This document shows, one piece after another, positions 54,398 through 63,776 of a stretch of DNA of 64,000 nt. The notes beneath the pieces were generated by a model. It had not been told where the DNA came from. It saw nothing but the letters and a program-made list of their open reading frames with translations, and searched no databases. The stretch is from Rhodovulum sulfidophilum DSM 1374 (lineage in GTDB: Bacteria > Pseudomonadota > Alphaproteobacteria > Rhodobacterales > Rhodobacteraceae): NCBI RefSeq assembly GCF_001633165.1, contig NZ_CP015418.1, forward strand, positions 496,001-560,000, written 5' to 3'. Each line of letters starts with the position of its first letter. Position 1 is the stretch's first letter. The position numbers and the translations under genes are program-made.

Positions 54398-55282
54398 ATG
54401 CGTTACGACCCGCATGAAACGCTTGTCTCGGCCGCGCGCGGCCAGCCTGCCCTGTGGCGCCTCGCCGCCGGGCTTGCGGTCATCGCAGCGGTGCAGATCG
54501 GGCTGACCTACACCGTCTACGGGCTGATCTCGGCCCTGCGCGGGCCGGGCATCGCCGAGGCGGCGTTCCGCGGGGTCTTCGTCACCACCGCCACCGCCTC
54601 GGACACGCTCTGGCTGCTGGCCTCGTTCCTGTGCCTGATCTGCGGCACCGCGGTCGCGGCGCAGCTGATGCAGGGCCGCAGCCTCCGGTCGCTGACCGGC
54701 CCGCCCGGCGCGGCGCTCGGCCAGTTCGTCCGGGTGCTGCGCGCGGTGGCGCTGCTTTACCTGGTGCTCTGGATCGTCCTGCCCGCAGGCCCCGAAAAGA
54801 TCGCCCATCGCCCGCTCGGCGCCTGGCTGGCCCTGCTGCCACTGGCGCTGCCCGCGCTGGCGATCCAGACCTTCGCCGAGGAGATGCTGTTTCGCGGCTA
54901 TCTCCAGCAGCAGCTTGCCGCCCGGTTCCGCAGCCCGCTGCTCTGGATCGGGATGCCCGCACTGTTGTTCGCGCTGGCCCATTACAGCCCCGGCGCCGCC
55001 GGCGACAATGCCCTGCCCGCCGCGCTCTGGGCTGCGGCCTTCTCGGTCGCCGCCTCTGATCTGACCGCGCGCACCGGGACGCTGGGCGCGGCAGTGGCGC
55101 TTCACTTCGTCAACAACGCCATGGCCGTGCTGATCGTCGCCCTGCCCGGCCCGGTCTCGGGGCTTGCGCTTTACACCTACGGCTTCGGCGCCGACGACCC
55201 GGCGCTGGGGCCGCTGATCGCGGTCGATCTGGCCGTGCTGGGCCTGTCCTGGCTGGCGGCGCGGGTGGCGCTGCGGGTCTGA
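54398..55282 (+). CDS. CPBP-family intramembrane metalloprotease 1
   Basis: 294 residues with about eight membrane helices. Catalytic motifs of the CPBP (Abi/Rce1) family: EE in QTFAEEMLFRGYLQQQLAARF (about 160-180), a His in LFALAHYSPGA, and HFVNNAMAV. Bacterial CPBP proteases are glutamate-type endopeptidases linked to bacteriocin immunity or signal-peptide-like cleavage; here the substrate is unknown. It is followed by a close paralog 116 bp downstream. Confidence 0.88.
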   Translation: MRYDPHETLVSAARGQPALWRLAAGLAVIAAVQIGLTYTVYGLISALRGPGIAEAAFRGVFVTTATASDTLWLLASFLCLICGTAVAAQLMQGRSLRSLTGPPGAALGQFVRVLRAVALLYLVLWIVLPAGPEKIAHRPLGAWLALLPLALPALAIQTFAEEMLFRGYLQQQLAARFRSPLLWIGMPALLFALAHYSPGAAGDNALPAALWAAAFSVAASDLTARTGTLGAAVALHFVNNAMAVLIVALPGPVSGLALYTYGFGADDPALGPLIAVDLAVLGLSWLAARVALRV

Positions 55283-55398
55283 GTTGAAGCCGGCGCCGCA
55301 AGGCACTAGCCTGAGCCCCGGAGCGGGGATTGCCGCCGCACCGCCCACCGTCGCGACAAAGAAATTACCGAAAAGAAATAAACACAAGAGAGAGAGCG

Positions 55399-56274
55399 AT
55401 GCGGTCCCCCCTGTTCGAGGCCTATATCGAGCCGGCCCGGCTTTATCCCGAAACCTGGCGCCTGGTCGTCGGCCTGCTGGTGGTCCTGCTGGTCTATGTC
55501 GGCGTGTTCTCGACCATGCTGGTCGCGGCCTATCCGGCGCTCGGGCCGATGGCCTATTTCGGCTGGATCATGGGTCTTGCCGCGCCCGCGACCCCGGGCC
55601 AGACGCTGTTCGTGCTGACCAGTTTCCTCGGCATGGGTCTCGGCGTCCTGATCGCGACGCCCGCGCTGCATTACCGCGAGCCGGGCTCGCTGTTCGGACC
55701 GGCGCGCGACTGGGCGCGGGGCTTCTTCGGCGCGCTGAAGGTGCTGATCCCGGCCTATGCGCTGCTGTTCGGGCTGGCCTTTGTCACGATGCCGCTCGAG
55801 GCCAATCTCGACCCGGGCACCTGGGCGCGGATGCTGCCGCTGGCGCTTCTGCTGATCCTGATCCAGACCGGATCGGAGGAACTGCTGTTCCGCGGCTACC
55901 TGCAGCAGCAGCTGGCCGCCCGTTTCGCCTGGCGCGCGGTCTGGATGGGCCTGCCCGCGCTGATCTTCACCGCGCTGCATTACAACCCGGCGGCGGGGAT
56001 GAACAACGCGATCGGTCTGGTCGGCATCCTCGCCTTCGCGCTGGCCGCCGCCGACCTGACCGAGCGCTCGGGCAGTCTCGGCACCGCGATGGGCTGGCAT
56101 TTCGTCAACAATGTCAGCTCGCTGCTGTTCACCTCGGTCAAGGGCACGATCACGGGGCTCGCGCTGTTCGTCACCCCGTTCGACGTCACCGATACCGCGA
56201 CCGCGCCCTGGGCCATGGCGCTCGACCTGATCGCGATCCTGCTGCTCTGGCGGCTGCTGCGCGCGCTGATCTGA
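55399..56274 (+). CDS. CPBP-family intramembrane metalloprotease 2
   Basis: 291 residues, paralog of the previous gene, sharing the stretch LLFRGYLQQQLAARF in which EE precedes (GSEELLFRGYLQQQ), FTALHYNPAAG, and WHFVNNVSSLLF. About eight membrane helices; all four metal/catalytic positions (EE, R, H, H) are kept. It starts at the ATG 55399 after GAGAGAG. Upstream of it is an A-rich stretch (AAAAGAAATAAACAC) unusual in this GC-rich window. Probably a tandem duplicate that has diverged. Confidence 0.88.
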   Translation: MRSPLFEAYIEPARLYPETWRLVVGLLVVLLVYVGVFSTMLVAAYPALGPMAYFGWIMGLAAPATPGQTLFVLTSFLGMGLGVLIATPALHYREPGSLFGPARDWARGFFGALKVLIPAYALLFGLAFVTMPLEANLDPGTWARMLPLALLLILIQTGSEELLFRGYLQQQLAARFAWRAVWMGLPALIFTALHYNPAAGMNNAIGLVGILAFALAAADLTERSGSLGTAMGWHFVNNVSSLLFTSVKGTITGLALFVTPFDVTDTATAPWAMALDLIAILLLWRLLRALI

Positions 56275-56355
56275 CCGGGGCGGCGGGCGCGGGCCGCGAT
56301 TGCATTTCCGGCCCGCGCGGCTTATCTGACGGCCCATCCGTGCGAGAGGCCCCCG

Positions 56356-57360
56356 ATGAACTGGATCAACAACTACGTCCGGCCCAAGATCAACTCGCTG
56401 TTCTCGCGTCGCGAGATGCCCGAGAACCTGTGGTCGAAATGCGATGCCTGCGGGACGATGCTGTTCCACCGGGAATTGTCGGACAATCTGAATGTCTGCA
56501 CCTCCTGCGGCCATCACATGGCGATCCTGCCGAGAGACCGCTTCACCACCCTGTTCGATGGCGGCGTGTTCTCCGAGGTCGAGGTGCCGGTGCCGGTTGC
56601 CGACCCGCTGCAGTTCCGCGACCAGAAGCGCTATCCCGACCGCATGCGCAGCGCCCAGCGGATGACCGGCGAGAAAGAGGCGATGCTGGTCGCCGAGGGC
56701 GAGATCGGCCGCACCCCGGTCGTCGCCGCGGCGCAGGATTTCAGCTTCATGGCCGGCTCGATGGGCATGTATGTCGGCAATGCCATTATCGCGGGCGCCG
56801 AGCGCGCGGTGGCGCTGGGGCGGCCCTTCATCCTGTTCTCGGCCGCGGGCGGCGCGCGGATGCAGGAGGGCATTCTCAGCCTGATGCAGATGCCGCGCAC
56901 GACCGTCGCCGTGCAGATGCTGAAAGAGGCCGGGCTGCCCTATATCGTGGTGCTGACCCATCCGACGACCGGTGGCGTCACCGCCTCCTACGCGATGCTG
57001 GGCGATGTGCATATCGCCGAGCCGGGGGCGCTGATCTGCTTTGCCGGGCCGCGGGTGATCGAACAGACGATCCGCGAGAAACTGCCCGAGGGCTTCCAGC
57101 GGGCCGAGTATCTGCTCGACCATGGCATGCTCGACCGGGTGACGCCGCGCGGCAAGCTCCGCGAGGAGCTGATCACCATCATCCGCATGCTGATGGGGCT
57201 GCCGCCCGCGGTGATCGCCGATCTGCCGCCGCCTGCCAGCTTCTCGCACGGGCCCGCGCGGGACGATGGCGACAATGGCGCCGAGACCCAGCCCGATCTG
57301 CCGAACAGATCCCCCGCGCCGCCCGATGCCGTCCCTCCGGCCGGAGGCGCAAAGCCGTGA
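56356..57360 (+). CDS. accD: Acetyl-CoA carboxylase carboxyltransferase subunit beta
   Basis: 334 residues: a four-Cys zinc ribbon ([20 protein letters not shown], then TSCGHH) near 30-55 and a carboxyltransferase domain with [77 protein letters not shown]. With AccA it transfers CO2 from biotin to acetyl-CoA, the first step of fatty-acid synthesis. A Pro-rich C-terminal tail (residues 285-334) is longer than in E. coli. Its stop overlaps folC by 4 bp. Confidence 0.97.
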   Translation: MNWINNYVRPKINSLFSRREMPENLWSKCDACGTMLFHRELSDNLNVCTSCGHHMAILPRDRFTTLFDGGVFSEVEVPVPVADPLQFRDQKRYPDRMRSAQRMTGEKEAMLVAEGEIGRTPVVAAAQDFSFMAGSMGMYVGNAIIAGAERAVALGRPFILFSAAGGARMQEGILSLMQMPRTTVAVQMLKEAGLPYIVVLTHPTTGGVTASYAMLGDVHIAEPGALICFAGPRVIEQTIREKLPEGFQRAEYLLDHGMLDRVTPRGKLREELITIIRMLMGLPPAVIADLPPPASFSHGPARDDGDNGAETQPDLPNRSPAPPDAVPPAGGAKP

Positions 57361-58631
57361 GCGCGGCCTCCAGCGACATCCTCCTCGAACGGATGATGGC
57401 GCTGCATCCCAAGGTGATCGATCTGGTGCTGGACAGGGTCTGGCGCCTGCTGGCGGCGCTCGACCATCCCGAGACGCGGCTGGCCCCGGTCATCCATGTC
57501 GCCGGCACCAACGGCAAGGGCTCGACGCTGACGATGATCCGCGCCGGGCTCGAAGCCGCGGGCGCGCGGGTGCAGGCCTATACCTCGCCGCATCTGGCCC
57601 GGTTCCATGAACGGGTCCGGATGGCCGACGGGCCGATCGCCGAAGCCGCACTGGCCGCGGTGCTCGAGGAATGCGAGCGCGCCAATGCCGGCGCCCCGAT
57701 CACCTATTTCGAGATCACCACCTGCGCCGCGCTGCTGGCATTTTCGCGCGAGGCGGCGGACTATTGCCTGCTGGAAGTCGGGCTTGGCGGTCGGCTCGAC
57801 GCGACCAACGTGATCGAGGCCCCGCGGCTGACGGTGATCGCGCCGGTCTCGGTCGACCATCAGCAATATCTGGGCGAGACCCTGGCCGAGATCGCGGCCG
57901 AGAAGGCCGGGATCCTCAAGCGCGGCGTGCCCTGCGTGGTGGGCCCCCAGGAAGAGGCGGCGATGGAGGCGATCGGGGCCCGCGCTGCCCGGCTGGGCGC
58001 GCCCCTGATCGCGCATGGCCAGCACTGGCATGTCTGGGAAGAGCGCGGACGGCTGGTCTTCCAGGACGAACGCGGCCTGCTGGACCTGCCGATGCCGCGG
58101 CTGATCGGGGCGCATCAGGTCGTGAATGCCGGCGCCGCGCTGGCCGCCCTGCGCGCGCTCGGCCAGGACGAGACCGCCTGCGAGGCCGCGGTGACCCGTG
58201 CCGAGTGGCCCGCCCGTCTGCAGCGGCTGCGCCACGGACCGCTGGTCGAGACCGCGGGCCCGGCCGAACTCTGGCTCGACGGCGGACACAATCCGGCCGC
58301 CGGCATCGCGCTGGCCGAAGCCGTGAGGCGCCTGCCCACGCGCCCGCTGCATCTGGTTTGCGGGATGCTCAACACCAAGGATGTGACCGGCTTCATGCGT
58401 CCGCTGGCCGCCGTCGCCGAAAGCCTGACGGCCGTGTCGATCCCCGGAGAGGCCGCCACCCTTCCGGCTGCCGAGACCTGCAGCGCGGCACGCGGCGCGG
58501 GGCTCGACGCGGAAACCGCCGGGGACGTGCAGGAAGCGGTCTCCCGGATCGCGGCCAGAACGCCCGGCGCCCGGATACTGATCTGCGGCTCGCTTTATCT
58601 CGCCGGCCGCGTATTGCGCGAAAACGGCTGA
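57357..58631 (+). CDS. folC: Folylpolyglutamate/dihydrofolate synthase
   Basis: 424 residues starting with GTG in a GTGA overlap with accD. Mur-ligase fold: P-loop [50 protein letters not shown], the metal-binding [21 protein letters not shown], and [17 protein letters not shown] in the C-terminal domain. It adds glutamates to folates, supplying the cofactor of Fmt and others. The accD-folC pair is a frequent bacterial arrangement. Convergent with zapE across a small palindrome. Confidence 0.97.
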   Translation: MSAASSDILLERMMALHPKVIDLVLDRVWRLLAALDHPETRLAPVIHVAGTNGKGSTLTMIRAGLEAAGARVQAYTSPHLARFHERVRMADGPIAEAALAAVLEECERANAGAPITYFEITTCAALLAFSREAADYCLLEVGLGGRLDATNVIEAPRLTVIAPVSVDHQQYLGETLAEIAAEKAGILKRGVPCVVGPQEEAAMEAIGARAARLGAPLIAHGQHWHVWEERGRLVFQDERGLLDLPMPRLIGAHQVVNAGAALAALRALGQDETACEAAVTRAEWPARLQRLRHGPLVETAGPAELWLDGGHNPAAGIALAEAVRRLPTRPLHLVCGMLNTKDVTGFMRPLAAVAESLTAVSIPGEAATLPAAETCSAARGAGLDAETAGDVQEAVSRIAARTPGARILICGSLYLAGRVLRENG

Positions 58632-58640
58632 CCCGGGCGT

Positions 58641-58661
58641 CGAATTTTCGACGAAAATTCG
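58641..58661. terminator. Palindrome between convergent folC and zapE
   Basis: CGAATTTTCG and CGAAAATTCG are perfect 10-bp complements separated by one A. Lying between two converging genes, it can act as a terminator for both. A cousin with arms CGACTTTTC/GAAAAGTCG occurs at 63749-63769. Confidence 0.65.
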
Positions 58662-58671
58662 TCCCCGCCGC

Positions 58672-59751
58672 TCAGCCTTTCGCCCAGTCGGCGGCCTGCA
58701 TCTCGCGCAGGCGGCTGGCCGTGCGCTCGAACTCGAAACTCCCCTCGCCCTCCAGATACAGCATCTCCGGTGCGGCCGCAGCCGAGGCGATCAGCCTGAC
58801 CCTGCCCTCGTAAAGCGCGTCGATCAGGGTCACAAAGCGCCGGGCCTCGTTGTAATTCTCCGAGGACAGCCGCGGGATATCCTCGAGGATCAGCACCCGC
58901 ACCGCCTGCGCCACCGCCAGATAATCGGCAGGCCCCAGCGGCCTGGCGCATAGATCCCAGAAGGTCGCCCGCGCCACCCCGTTATGAAACAGCGGCAGCT
59001 CCACCTGCCGCCCCTGCACCCGCAAGACCAGCGGCCGGCCCGCGCCATGGGTGAAATCCTCCCAGATCGCCGCCATCCGGGCGCGCGCGGCACGGTCGGA
59101 CGGGCTGAAATAAACCCCCTCCCCGGTCAGCCGGTTCTGCCGGTAATCGGTGGCGGAGCCAAGTTCCATCACCTCCAGCCGCTCCTCCAGCATCTTGATG
59201 AAGGGCACGAAGCGCTCGCGCTGCAACCCGTCCTTGTAAAGCTCGTCGGGCACCCGGTTCGAGGTGGTCACCACCGTCACCCCCGCGGCGAACAAAAACT
59301 CGAACAGCCGGCCCACGATCATCGCATCGGTGATGTCGACGATCTGCATCTCGTCGAAGCAGAGCAGCTTGAGCCCCTCGGCAATGCCGGCCGCGACGGG
59401 CTTCAGCGCATCGTCGGCCCCCTTGGCCCGGGCCGCATGCAGCCCGCGATGCACCTCCTGCATGAAGGCATGGAAATGAACGCGCCGCTTGCCCTCGATC
59501 GCGACCGCCTCGAAGAACAGGTCCATCAGCATCGACTTGCCGCGCCCGACGCCGCCCCAGAGATACAGCCCGCGCACCGGCTCGGGTGGCGGCGCCTTGC
59601 GGAAGAACCCGCCCCGCGGTGCCGGCGGCGGGTTTTCCAGCGCCTGCCGGATCCGCTCCAGCGGCACCAGCGCTTCGATCTGGGCCGGGTCGGGGCGCAG
59701 ATCGCCCCCGGCCGCGCGCGCATCGTAGAGGTCTTTCAATGTCTCGCTCAT
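58672..59751 (-). CDS. zapE: Cell division ATPase ZapE (AFG1 family)
   Basis: 359 residues. Walker A in YLWGGVGRGKSMLMDLFF (about 66-74), Walker B LLCFDEMQIVDITDAM, sensor 1 VVTTSNRVPDELY, and C-terminal RRFVTLIDALYEGRVRLIASA identify the AFG1-like ATPase family. In E. coli ZapE joins the Z-ring during late constriction; the family is linked to quality control in mitochondria. Cytoplasmic. It lies downstream of the alpha/beta hydrolase on the same strand, 50 bp apart. Confidence 0.95.
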   Translation of the reverse strand: MSETLKDLYDARAAGGDLRPDPAQIEALVPLERIRQALENPPPAPRGGFFRKAPPPEPVRGLYLWGGVGRGKSMLMDLFFEAVAIEGKRRVHFHAFMQEVHRGLHAARAKGADDALKPVAAGIAEGLKLLCFDEMQIVDITDAMIVGRLFEFLFAAGVTVVTTSNRVPDELYKDGLQRERFVPFIKMLEERLEVMELGSATDYRQNRLTGEGVYFSPSDRAARARMAAIWEDFTHGAGRPLVLRVQGRQVELPLFHNGVARATFWDLCARPLGPADYLAVAQAVRVLILEDIPRLSSENYNEARRFVTLIDALYEGRVRLIASAAAAPEMLYLEGEGSFEFERTASRLREMQAADWAKG

Positions 59752-59801
59752 GGCCCGGATCTAGAATGCCGCAGCGCGGAAGAAAAGCGGAACGCACCGC
59801 C

Positions 59802-60719
59802 TCACTGCACGGGCGCAGCGGGAATTTCGGCCAGGATCGCGTCGGCATGGGTGACCGGCAGGCCATGGCCGGCCTGCGGCAACAAAAGCTGACGGGCCGC
59901 GGGATTGATCGCGGCCAGCCCTGCGCGCGCGCCCGCCGCGATAACCTCGTCCTGCCCGCCCCAGATCGCCAGGACCGGCACCCCCGCTTCCGCCAGACGG
60001 CGATGCGCCCCCGACAGATCCTCGGCCAGCATGTGCCGCATGCTCGACAGCACCGCGGGCAGGAAGCCGCGATACCGGGTCTCGGCGCCCTGCGCCGCGA
60101 TCAGGGTCCCGGGCAGTCCGTAGGCCCTGTCCGCCGCCCGCGCCATCCGCCGCAGCACCACCCCGCCGATCACCGCCATCAGCCAGTCGCCAACGCCGGG
60201 CAGCCGCACCGCCAGATCGGCCAGCCGGGGCGGGGTCTGGCCCAGCCCAGCCGGTGCCAGCAGCACCAGCCGCCGCACCCGGCCGGGATGCGCCGCGGCA
60301 AAGGCGGTCAGGATGGCGCCACCCATCGAATAGCCGACCAGCGTCAGCTCGCCCCCGACGCCGCGCGCCTCCAGAAGCGTCTCGAGCTGGGACAGGAAAA
60401 ACGCCCGGTCCTGCGGCCCGCGCGGCCGGTCGGAAAAGCCCCGCCCGTAAAGATCGTAGCGCAGCACGCGATAGCCCCTGTCGGCCACCCCCCCGGCCAG
60501 CCGGTCGAGCATATGGCTGCCGATGGTCAGCCCGTGCAGCAAGACCAGAACCGGCCCGTCGGCCGGGCCCTCCCATACCAGATGGGTCCGCCCCCGCGGC
60601 AGAGCGGCGATCTCTCCCGGGGCCTCCGACCGCGCGCGCGCCGCCATCGGTCGGCGCAGCGCCTCTGCCAGCGGCCAGGCCGCCAGCAGCATCAACACCA
60701 GAAGCCCCGCCCAGATCAT
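59802..60719 (-). CDS. Alpha/beta hydrolase
   Basis: 305 residues with an N-terminal membrane anchor (MIWAGLLVLMLLAAWPLAEAL). Alpha/beta hydrolase signs: HGLTIGSHMLDRLAGGVADRG (oxyanion), LRYDLYGRGFSDRP, nucleophile in LVGYSMGGAILTAF (GxSxG), the acid in AIWGGQDEVI, and the catalytic His in LPQAGHGLPVTHAD. The catalytic domain would face the periplasm if the anchor is uncleaved. Substrate unknown. Its start overlaps the stop of the ornithine-cyclodeaminase-like gene by 4 bp. Confidence 0.88.
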   Translation of the reverse strand: MIWAGLLVLMLLAAWPLAEALRRPMAARARSEAPGEIAALPRGRTHLVWEGPADGPVLVLLHGLTIGSHMLDRLAGGVADRGYRVLRYDLYGRGFSDRPRGPQDRAFFLSQLETLLEARGVGGELTLVGYSMGGAILTAFAAAHPGRVRRLVLLAPAGLGQTPPRLADLAVRLPGVGDWLMAVIGGVVLRRMARAADRAYGLPGTLIAAQGAETRYRGFLPAVLSSMRHMLAEDLSGAHRRLAEAGVPVLAIWGGQDEVIAAGARAGLAAINPAARQLLLPQAGHGLPVTHADAILAEIPAAPVQ

Positions 60720-61630
60720 GCGCCGCGCCAGGCGTCGAGAATATGGCGCGCCGTCATCAGGTCGAGATGCGCGCCGCCGCCATTCTTGAAAAGCGTGATC
60801 TCGTCCCTGTCCTCGCGCCGGACCCCGCCCGCGGCCAGATCGTAGTAATCGCCCAGCACATCCTCGGGCCCGATCGCCCCCGAGGCCAGCGGGATCTTCA
60901 GTTCGCCGATATGCGCAAGCACCGTCTCGCGGCTGTCGACAAAGACCCGCGCCCGCTGCAGCGCCCGGTCGTCGGCTTCGCGCATGTCGGGCCGGAAGGC
61001 GCCGATCAGGTCGATATGCTGGCCCGGCCGCAGCCAGTCACCCCGGATCAGCGGGTCGGTCGCCATCGTCGCCGAGGTCACGATATCGGCGGCCTTCACC
61101 GCAGCCTCCAGATCGGTCGCGACCGCCAGCCCGAGCGGATCGGCCAGCCGCCGGGCACTGTCCCCGCTCCGGCTCCAGATCGTGAATTCCGCCTCGGGAA
61201 AGGCGCTCCGATAGGCCTCGACCAGCGAGCGCGCCACATTGCCCGCGCCCAGCACCAGAATCCGGCGGCTGTCGGGCCGGGCCAGCCGGGTGGCGGCCAG
61301 CAGGCTGTCGCCCGCGGTCTTCCACTTCGTCACAAGATGGAAATCGACCATGGCCTCAAGCGTGCCGTCGGCATCCGAGTACAGACAGACCCCGCCATTG
61401 ACCGCAGGCCTGCCGGAGGCGCCGTTGCCCGGAAAGATCGTGGCCGTTTTCACCGCGAGCCCCAGCCCGTCGATCCAGGCCGCACGATTCAGAAGCGTAT
61501 CCGCCCCGCGATAAAGAAAGCTGTCGGCGATTTCGGCGCGGGGAAGCGCGTGACCACGCGCCAGGGCCGCGCAAAGGCCCGGCCAGGTCAGGACGCGCTC
61601 GCCCTCTTCGAAACCGATGCTCTCAGGCAT
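60716..61630 (-). CDS. Ornithine cyclodeaminase/mu-crystallin family protein
   Basis: 304 residues from the ATG at 61628-61630. The N-terminal dimer domain has SFLYRGADTLLNRAAWIDGLGLAVKTATIFPGN and NGGVCLYSDADGTLEAMVDFHLVTKWKTAGDS; the Rossmann domain has RILVLGAGNVARSLVEAYRSAFP. The family includes ornithine cyclodeaminase, alanine dehydrogenase and imine reductases; the substrate here is unclear. Length is slightly below usual (about 315-330). It overlaps the HAD gene by 8 bp and the hydrolase by 4 bp. Confidence 0.9.
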   Translation of the reverse strand: MPESIGFEEGERVLTWPGLCAALARGHALPRAEIADSFLYRGADTLLNRAAWIDGLGLAVKTATIFPGNGASGRPAVNGGVCLYSDADGTLEAMVDFHLVTKWKTAGDSLLAATRLARPDSRRILVLGAGNVARSLVEAYRSAFPEAEFTIWSRSGDSARRLADPLGLAVATDLEAAVKAADIVTSATMATDPLIRGDWLRPGQHIDLIGAFRPDMREADDRALQRARVFVDSRETVLAHIGELKIPLASGAIGPEDVLGDYYDLAAGGVRREDRDEITLFKNGGGAHLDLMTARHILDAWRGA

Positions 61631-62264
61631 GGGCCAGCGGCCCGTCCGCCAGATCGGCGGCATCCAGCACGCCTTCCGCAACCAGCCGCGCGGCCCAGCC
61701 CCGCCCGCCCTCGAAAAGATGCGTCTTCCAACCGCGGGCGGCGGCCGCGGCGATGTTCTCGGCCTTGTCATCGGTGAAGATCAGCCGTTCCGGCGCGATG
61801 CCGCTGTCGGTCTCGAGGATCTCGTAGATCCGGGGGTCGGGTTTCAGCACCCGCAACCGGGCCGAGACATAGAGCCGGTCGAACAGCTCGAAGAAGGGAT
61901 AGGCGCGGCGCGCGATCTCGAAGGGGCCATTGCCGAAATTGCTCAGCGCGAAGACCGGCAGCCCCGCCGCCTTCACCGCCTTCAGAACCGCGACGCTCTC
62001 CGGGAGGGCCGGGCTCGCCATCTCGAGCCAGTCATCCTGCCACATCCGGATTTCGGCCTCCCAGCCGGGGTGGCGCGCCGCCAGCGCCGCGACCGCAGCC
62101 CCGAAATCGTCGCCCCGGTCGACGCCCTCGTTCATGCCGTAAAGATCGACTTCGGCGAACAGGGCGCGGCGGCGATCCGGGCCGATGCGGCGGTCGTAGA
62201 AGGCTTCGGGCTGCCAGTCGATCAGCACGCGACCGATATCGAAAACGACGGCGTCGATGGGCAT
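61623..62264 (-). CDS. HAD-IA family hydrolase
   Basis: 213 residues from ATG 62264, with AGGAGACATC upstream; a longer frame to 62420 is not conserved. Motif I VVFDIGRVLIDWQPE (Asp nucleophile; the second Asp is Gly, as in haloacid-dehalogenase/YihX-type), motif II LSNFGNGPFE, motif III lysine in RVLKPDPRIYEI, and motif IV IFTDDKAENIAAA. Predicted phosphatase or dehalogenase in the cytoplasm. First of the overlapping chain with the cyclodeaminase-like and hydrolase genes. Confidence 0.92.
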   Translation of the reverse strand: MPIDAVVFDIGRVLIDWQPEAFYDRRIGPDRRRALFAEVDLYGMNEGVDRGDDFGAAVAALAARHPGWEAEIRMWQDDWLEMASPALPESVAVLKAVKAAGLPVFALSNFGNGPFEIARRAYPFFELFDRLYVSARLRVLKPDPRIYEILETDSGIAPERLIFTDDKAENIAAAAARGWKTHLFEGGRGWAARLVAEGVLDAADLADGPLAHA

Positions 62265-62337
62265 GATGTCTCCTGAAGGCCGGACCTGCGCGGGCAGGCT
62301 ACCCCCCGACCGCGGATTGTTGAAGCCCGAAGCGCCG

Positions 62338-62787
62338 TCAGCGGCGTGTCGCCGCTGACAGCTCGCGTTCCAGCGCATCGAGAAAGCGCGACCGGTCGGC
62401 CTTGCCGAAGCCCTTGCCACCGCCCTGCCGGAACGGATCGGCGGCGCGCAGATCGGCCATCAGGTCGCGGGTGGCAAGCTTCTGGCCGATATTGGCCTGG
62501 GTGAACGCCTCGCCGGTATGGTTCAGCACCCGCGCCCCCGCCGCCACGGCCTTCGCGGCCAGCGGGATATCGGCGGTGATCACCACATCGCCGGGCCCGG
62601 CGCGCTCGGCGATCCACTTGTCGGCCTCGTCGGGCCCCTCGGGCACATAGACCATGCGCGCCAGCGGATGATCGACGGGGCGCAGCCCGCCATTGGCGAC
62701 ATAAAGCACCTCGGCGCCGTGGCGCTCGGCCACGCGCAGCGCCTCGGCCTTGACCGGGCAGGCATCGGCATCGACATAAACCGTCAC
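62338..62787 (-). CDS. YaiI/YqxD family protein (DUF188)
   Basis: 149 residues: [22 protein letters not shown] is the family's opening signature, followed by [32 protein letters not shown] and [24 protein letters not shown]. The fold is PIN-like (NYN/DUF188), with clustered acidic residues that suggest a nuclease, but no activity is established. 73 bp before the HAD gene and 18 bp after the fghA stop. Confidence 0.93.
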   Translation of the reverse strand: MTVYVDADACPVKAEALRVAERHGAEVLYVANGGLRPVDHPLARMVYVPEGPDEADKWIAERAGPGDVVITADIPLAAKAVAAGARVLNHTGEAFTQANIGQKLATRDLMADLRAADPFRQGGGKGFGKADRSRFLDALERELSAATRR

Positions 62788-62805
62788 GACCGCCCCTCCG
62801 CGCCC

Positions 62806-63636
62806 TCAGCGATAGAGCGCCTCGGCATGGAAGGCGACATGGTCCTCCATGAAGGTCGAGATGAAGAAATAGCTGTGATCATAGCCCTTCTGCATCCGGA
62901 AAAAGCCGGGATGGCGGGTCTCGGTCATGGCTGCGGCCAGCGCCTCGGGCATCAGCGCATCGATGAACTGGTCGCCCGTGCCCTGGTCGATCAGCATCGG
63001 CCCGGCATAGCCGTTGGCGCGCAGCGACAGGCAGGCATCGTGGCGGGTCCAGTCGACCTTGCCCTCGCCCAGATAGGCATGGATCGGCTTCCTGGCCCAG
63101 TCGGACTGGCTGGGATGGGTGATCGGGGCAAATGCCGATACGGCGGCATAGCGCTCGGGATAGGCCATCGCCAGCGTCAGCGCGCCATGGCCGCCCATCG
63201 AATGGCCGCAGATCGACTGCCGTTCGGCGTCGATGGCGAAATTCGCGGTCAGGACACGGGGCAGTTCCTCGGCGATATAATCCCACATCCGGTAGTTCTT
63301 CGACCACGGCTCTTCGGTCGCGTTGACGTAAAAGCCCGCACCGGTGCCGAGATTGTACATCGGATCGTCGGCGATGCCCTCGCCGCGGGGCGAGGTGTCG
63401 GGGAAGACCAGCGCGATGCCCTGCTCGGCCGCCCATTGCTGGGCCCCGGCCTTGGTCATCGCGTTCTCATGGGTGCAGGTCAGCCCCGAAAGATACCACA
63501 GGACCGGCACCGGGCCGAGAGTGGCCTCTTCCGGCAGGAACAGCCCGAAGGTCATGTCGCAGCCGCAGGCCTCGGACGCATGACGATAGACGCCCTGCAC
63601 CCCGTTGTAACATCTGTTCTCGGAAACCGTTTCCAT
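62806..63636 (-). CDS. fghA: S-formylglutathione hydrolase
   Basis: 276 residues, esterase D family: CDMTFGLFLPEEAT, VLWYLSGLTCTHENAMTKAGAQ, SPRGEGI..MYNLGTGAGFYVNAT, nucleophile serine in ICGHSMGGHGALTLA, and catalytic His in GYDHSYFFISTF. It splits S-formylglutathione to formate and glutathione, the second step of glutathione-dependent formaldehyde removal. The partner alcohol dehydrogenase is not in the window. Confidence 0.96.
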   Translation of the reverse strand: METVSENRCYNGVQGVYRHASEACGCDMTFGLFLPEEATLGPVPVLWYLSGLTCTHENAMTKAGAQQWAAEQGIALVFPDTSPRGEGIADDPMYNLGTGAGFYVNATEEPWSKNYRMWDYIAEELPRVLTANFAIDAERQSICGHSMGGHGALTLAMAYPERYAAVSAFAPITHPSQSDWARKPIHAYLGEGKVDWTRHDACLSLRANGYAGPMLIDQGTGDQFIDALMPEALAAAMTETRHPGFFRMQKGYDHSYFFISTFMEDHVAFHAEALYR

Positions 63637-63748
63637 TCGGCATACTCCCCTCGCTCGCTGCCAACAGGGCTAGCGCGGCACGGCAGGCAGGGCAAGCGCC
63701 CCGCACCGACCGCCGCCGCCCTGCCGGCGAAACGCGTGCCACGGGCCC

Positions 63749-63769
63749 CGACTTTTCGCAGAAAAGTCG
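63749..63769. terminator. Palindrome downstream of mbfA
   Basis: CGACTTTTC-GCA-GAAAAGTCG: perfect 9-bp arms, 3-base loop, 8 bp after the mbfA stop codon in its direction. The form matches the element at 58641-58661. The likely role is transcription ending or 3' protection. Confidence 0.55.
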
Positions 63770-63776
63770 CGCGCGC

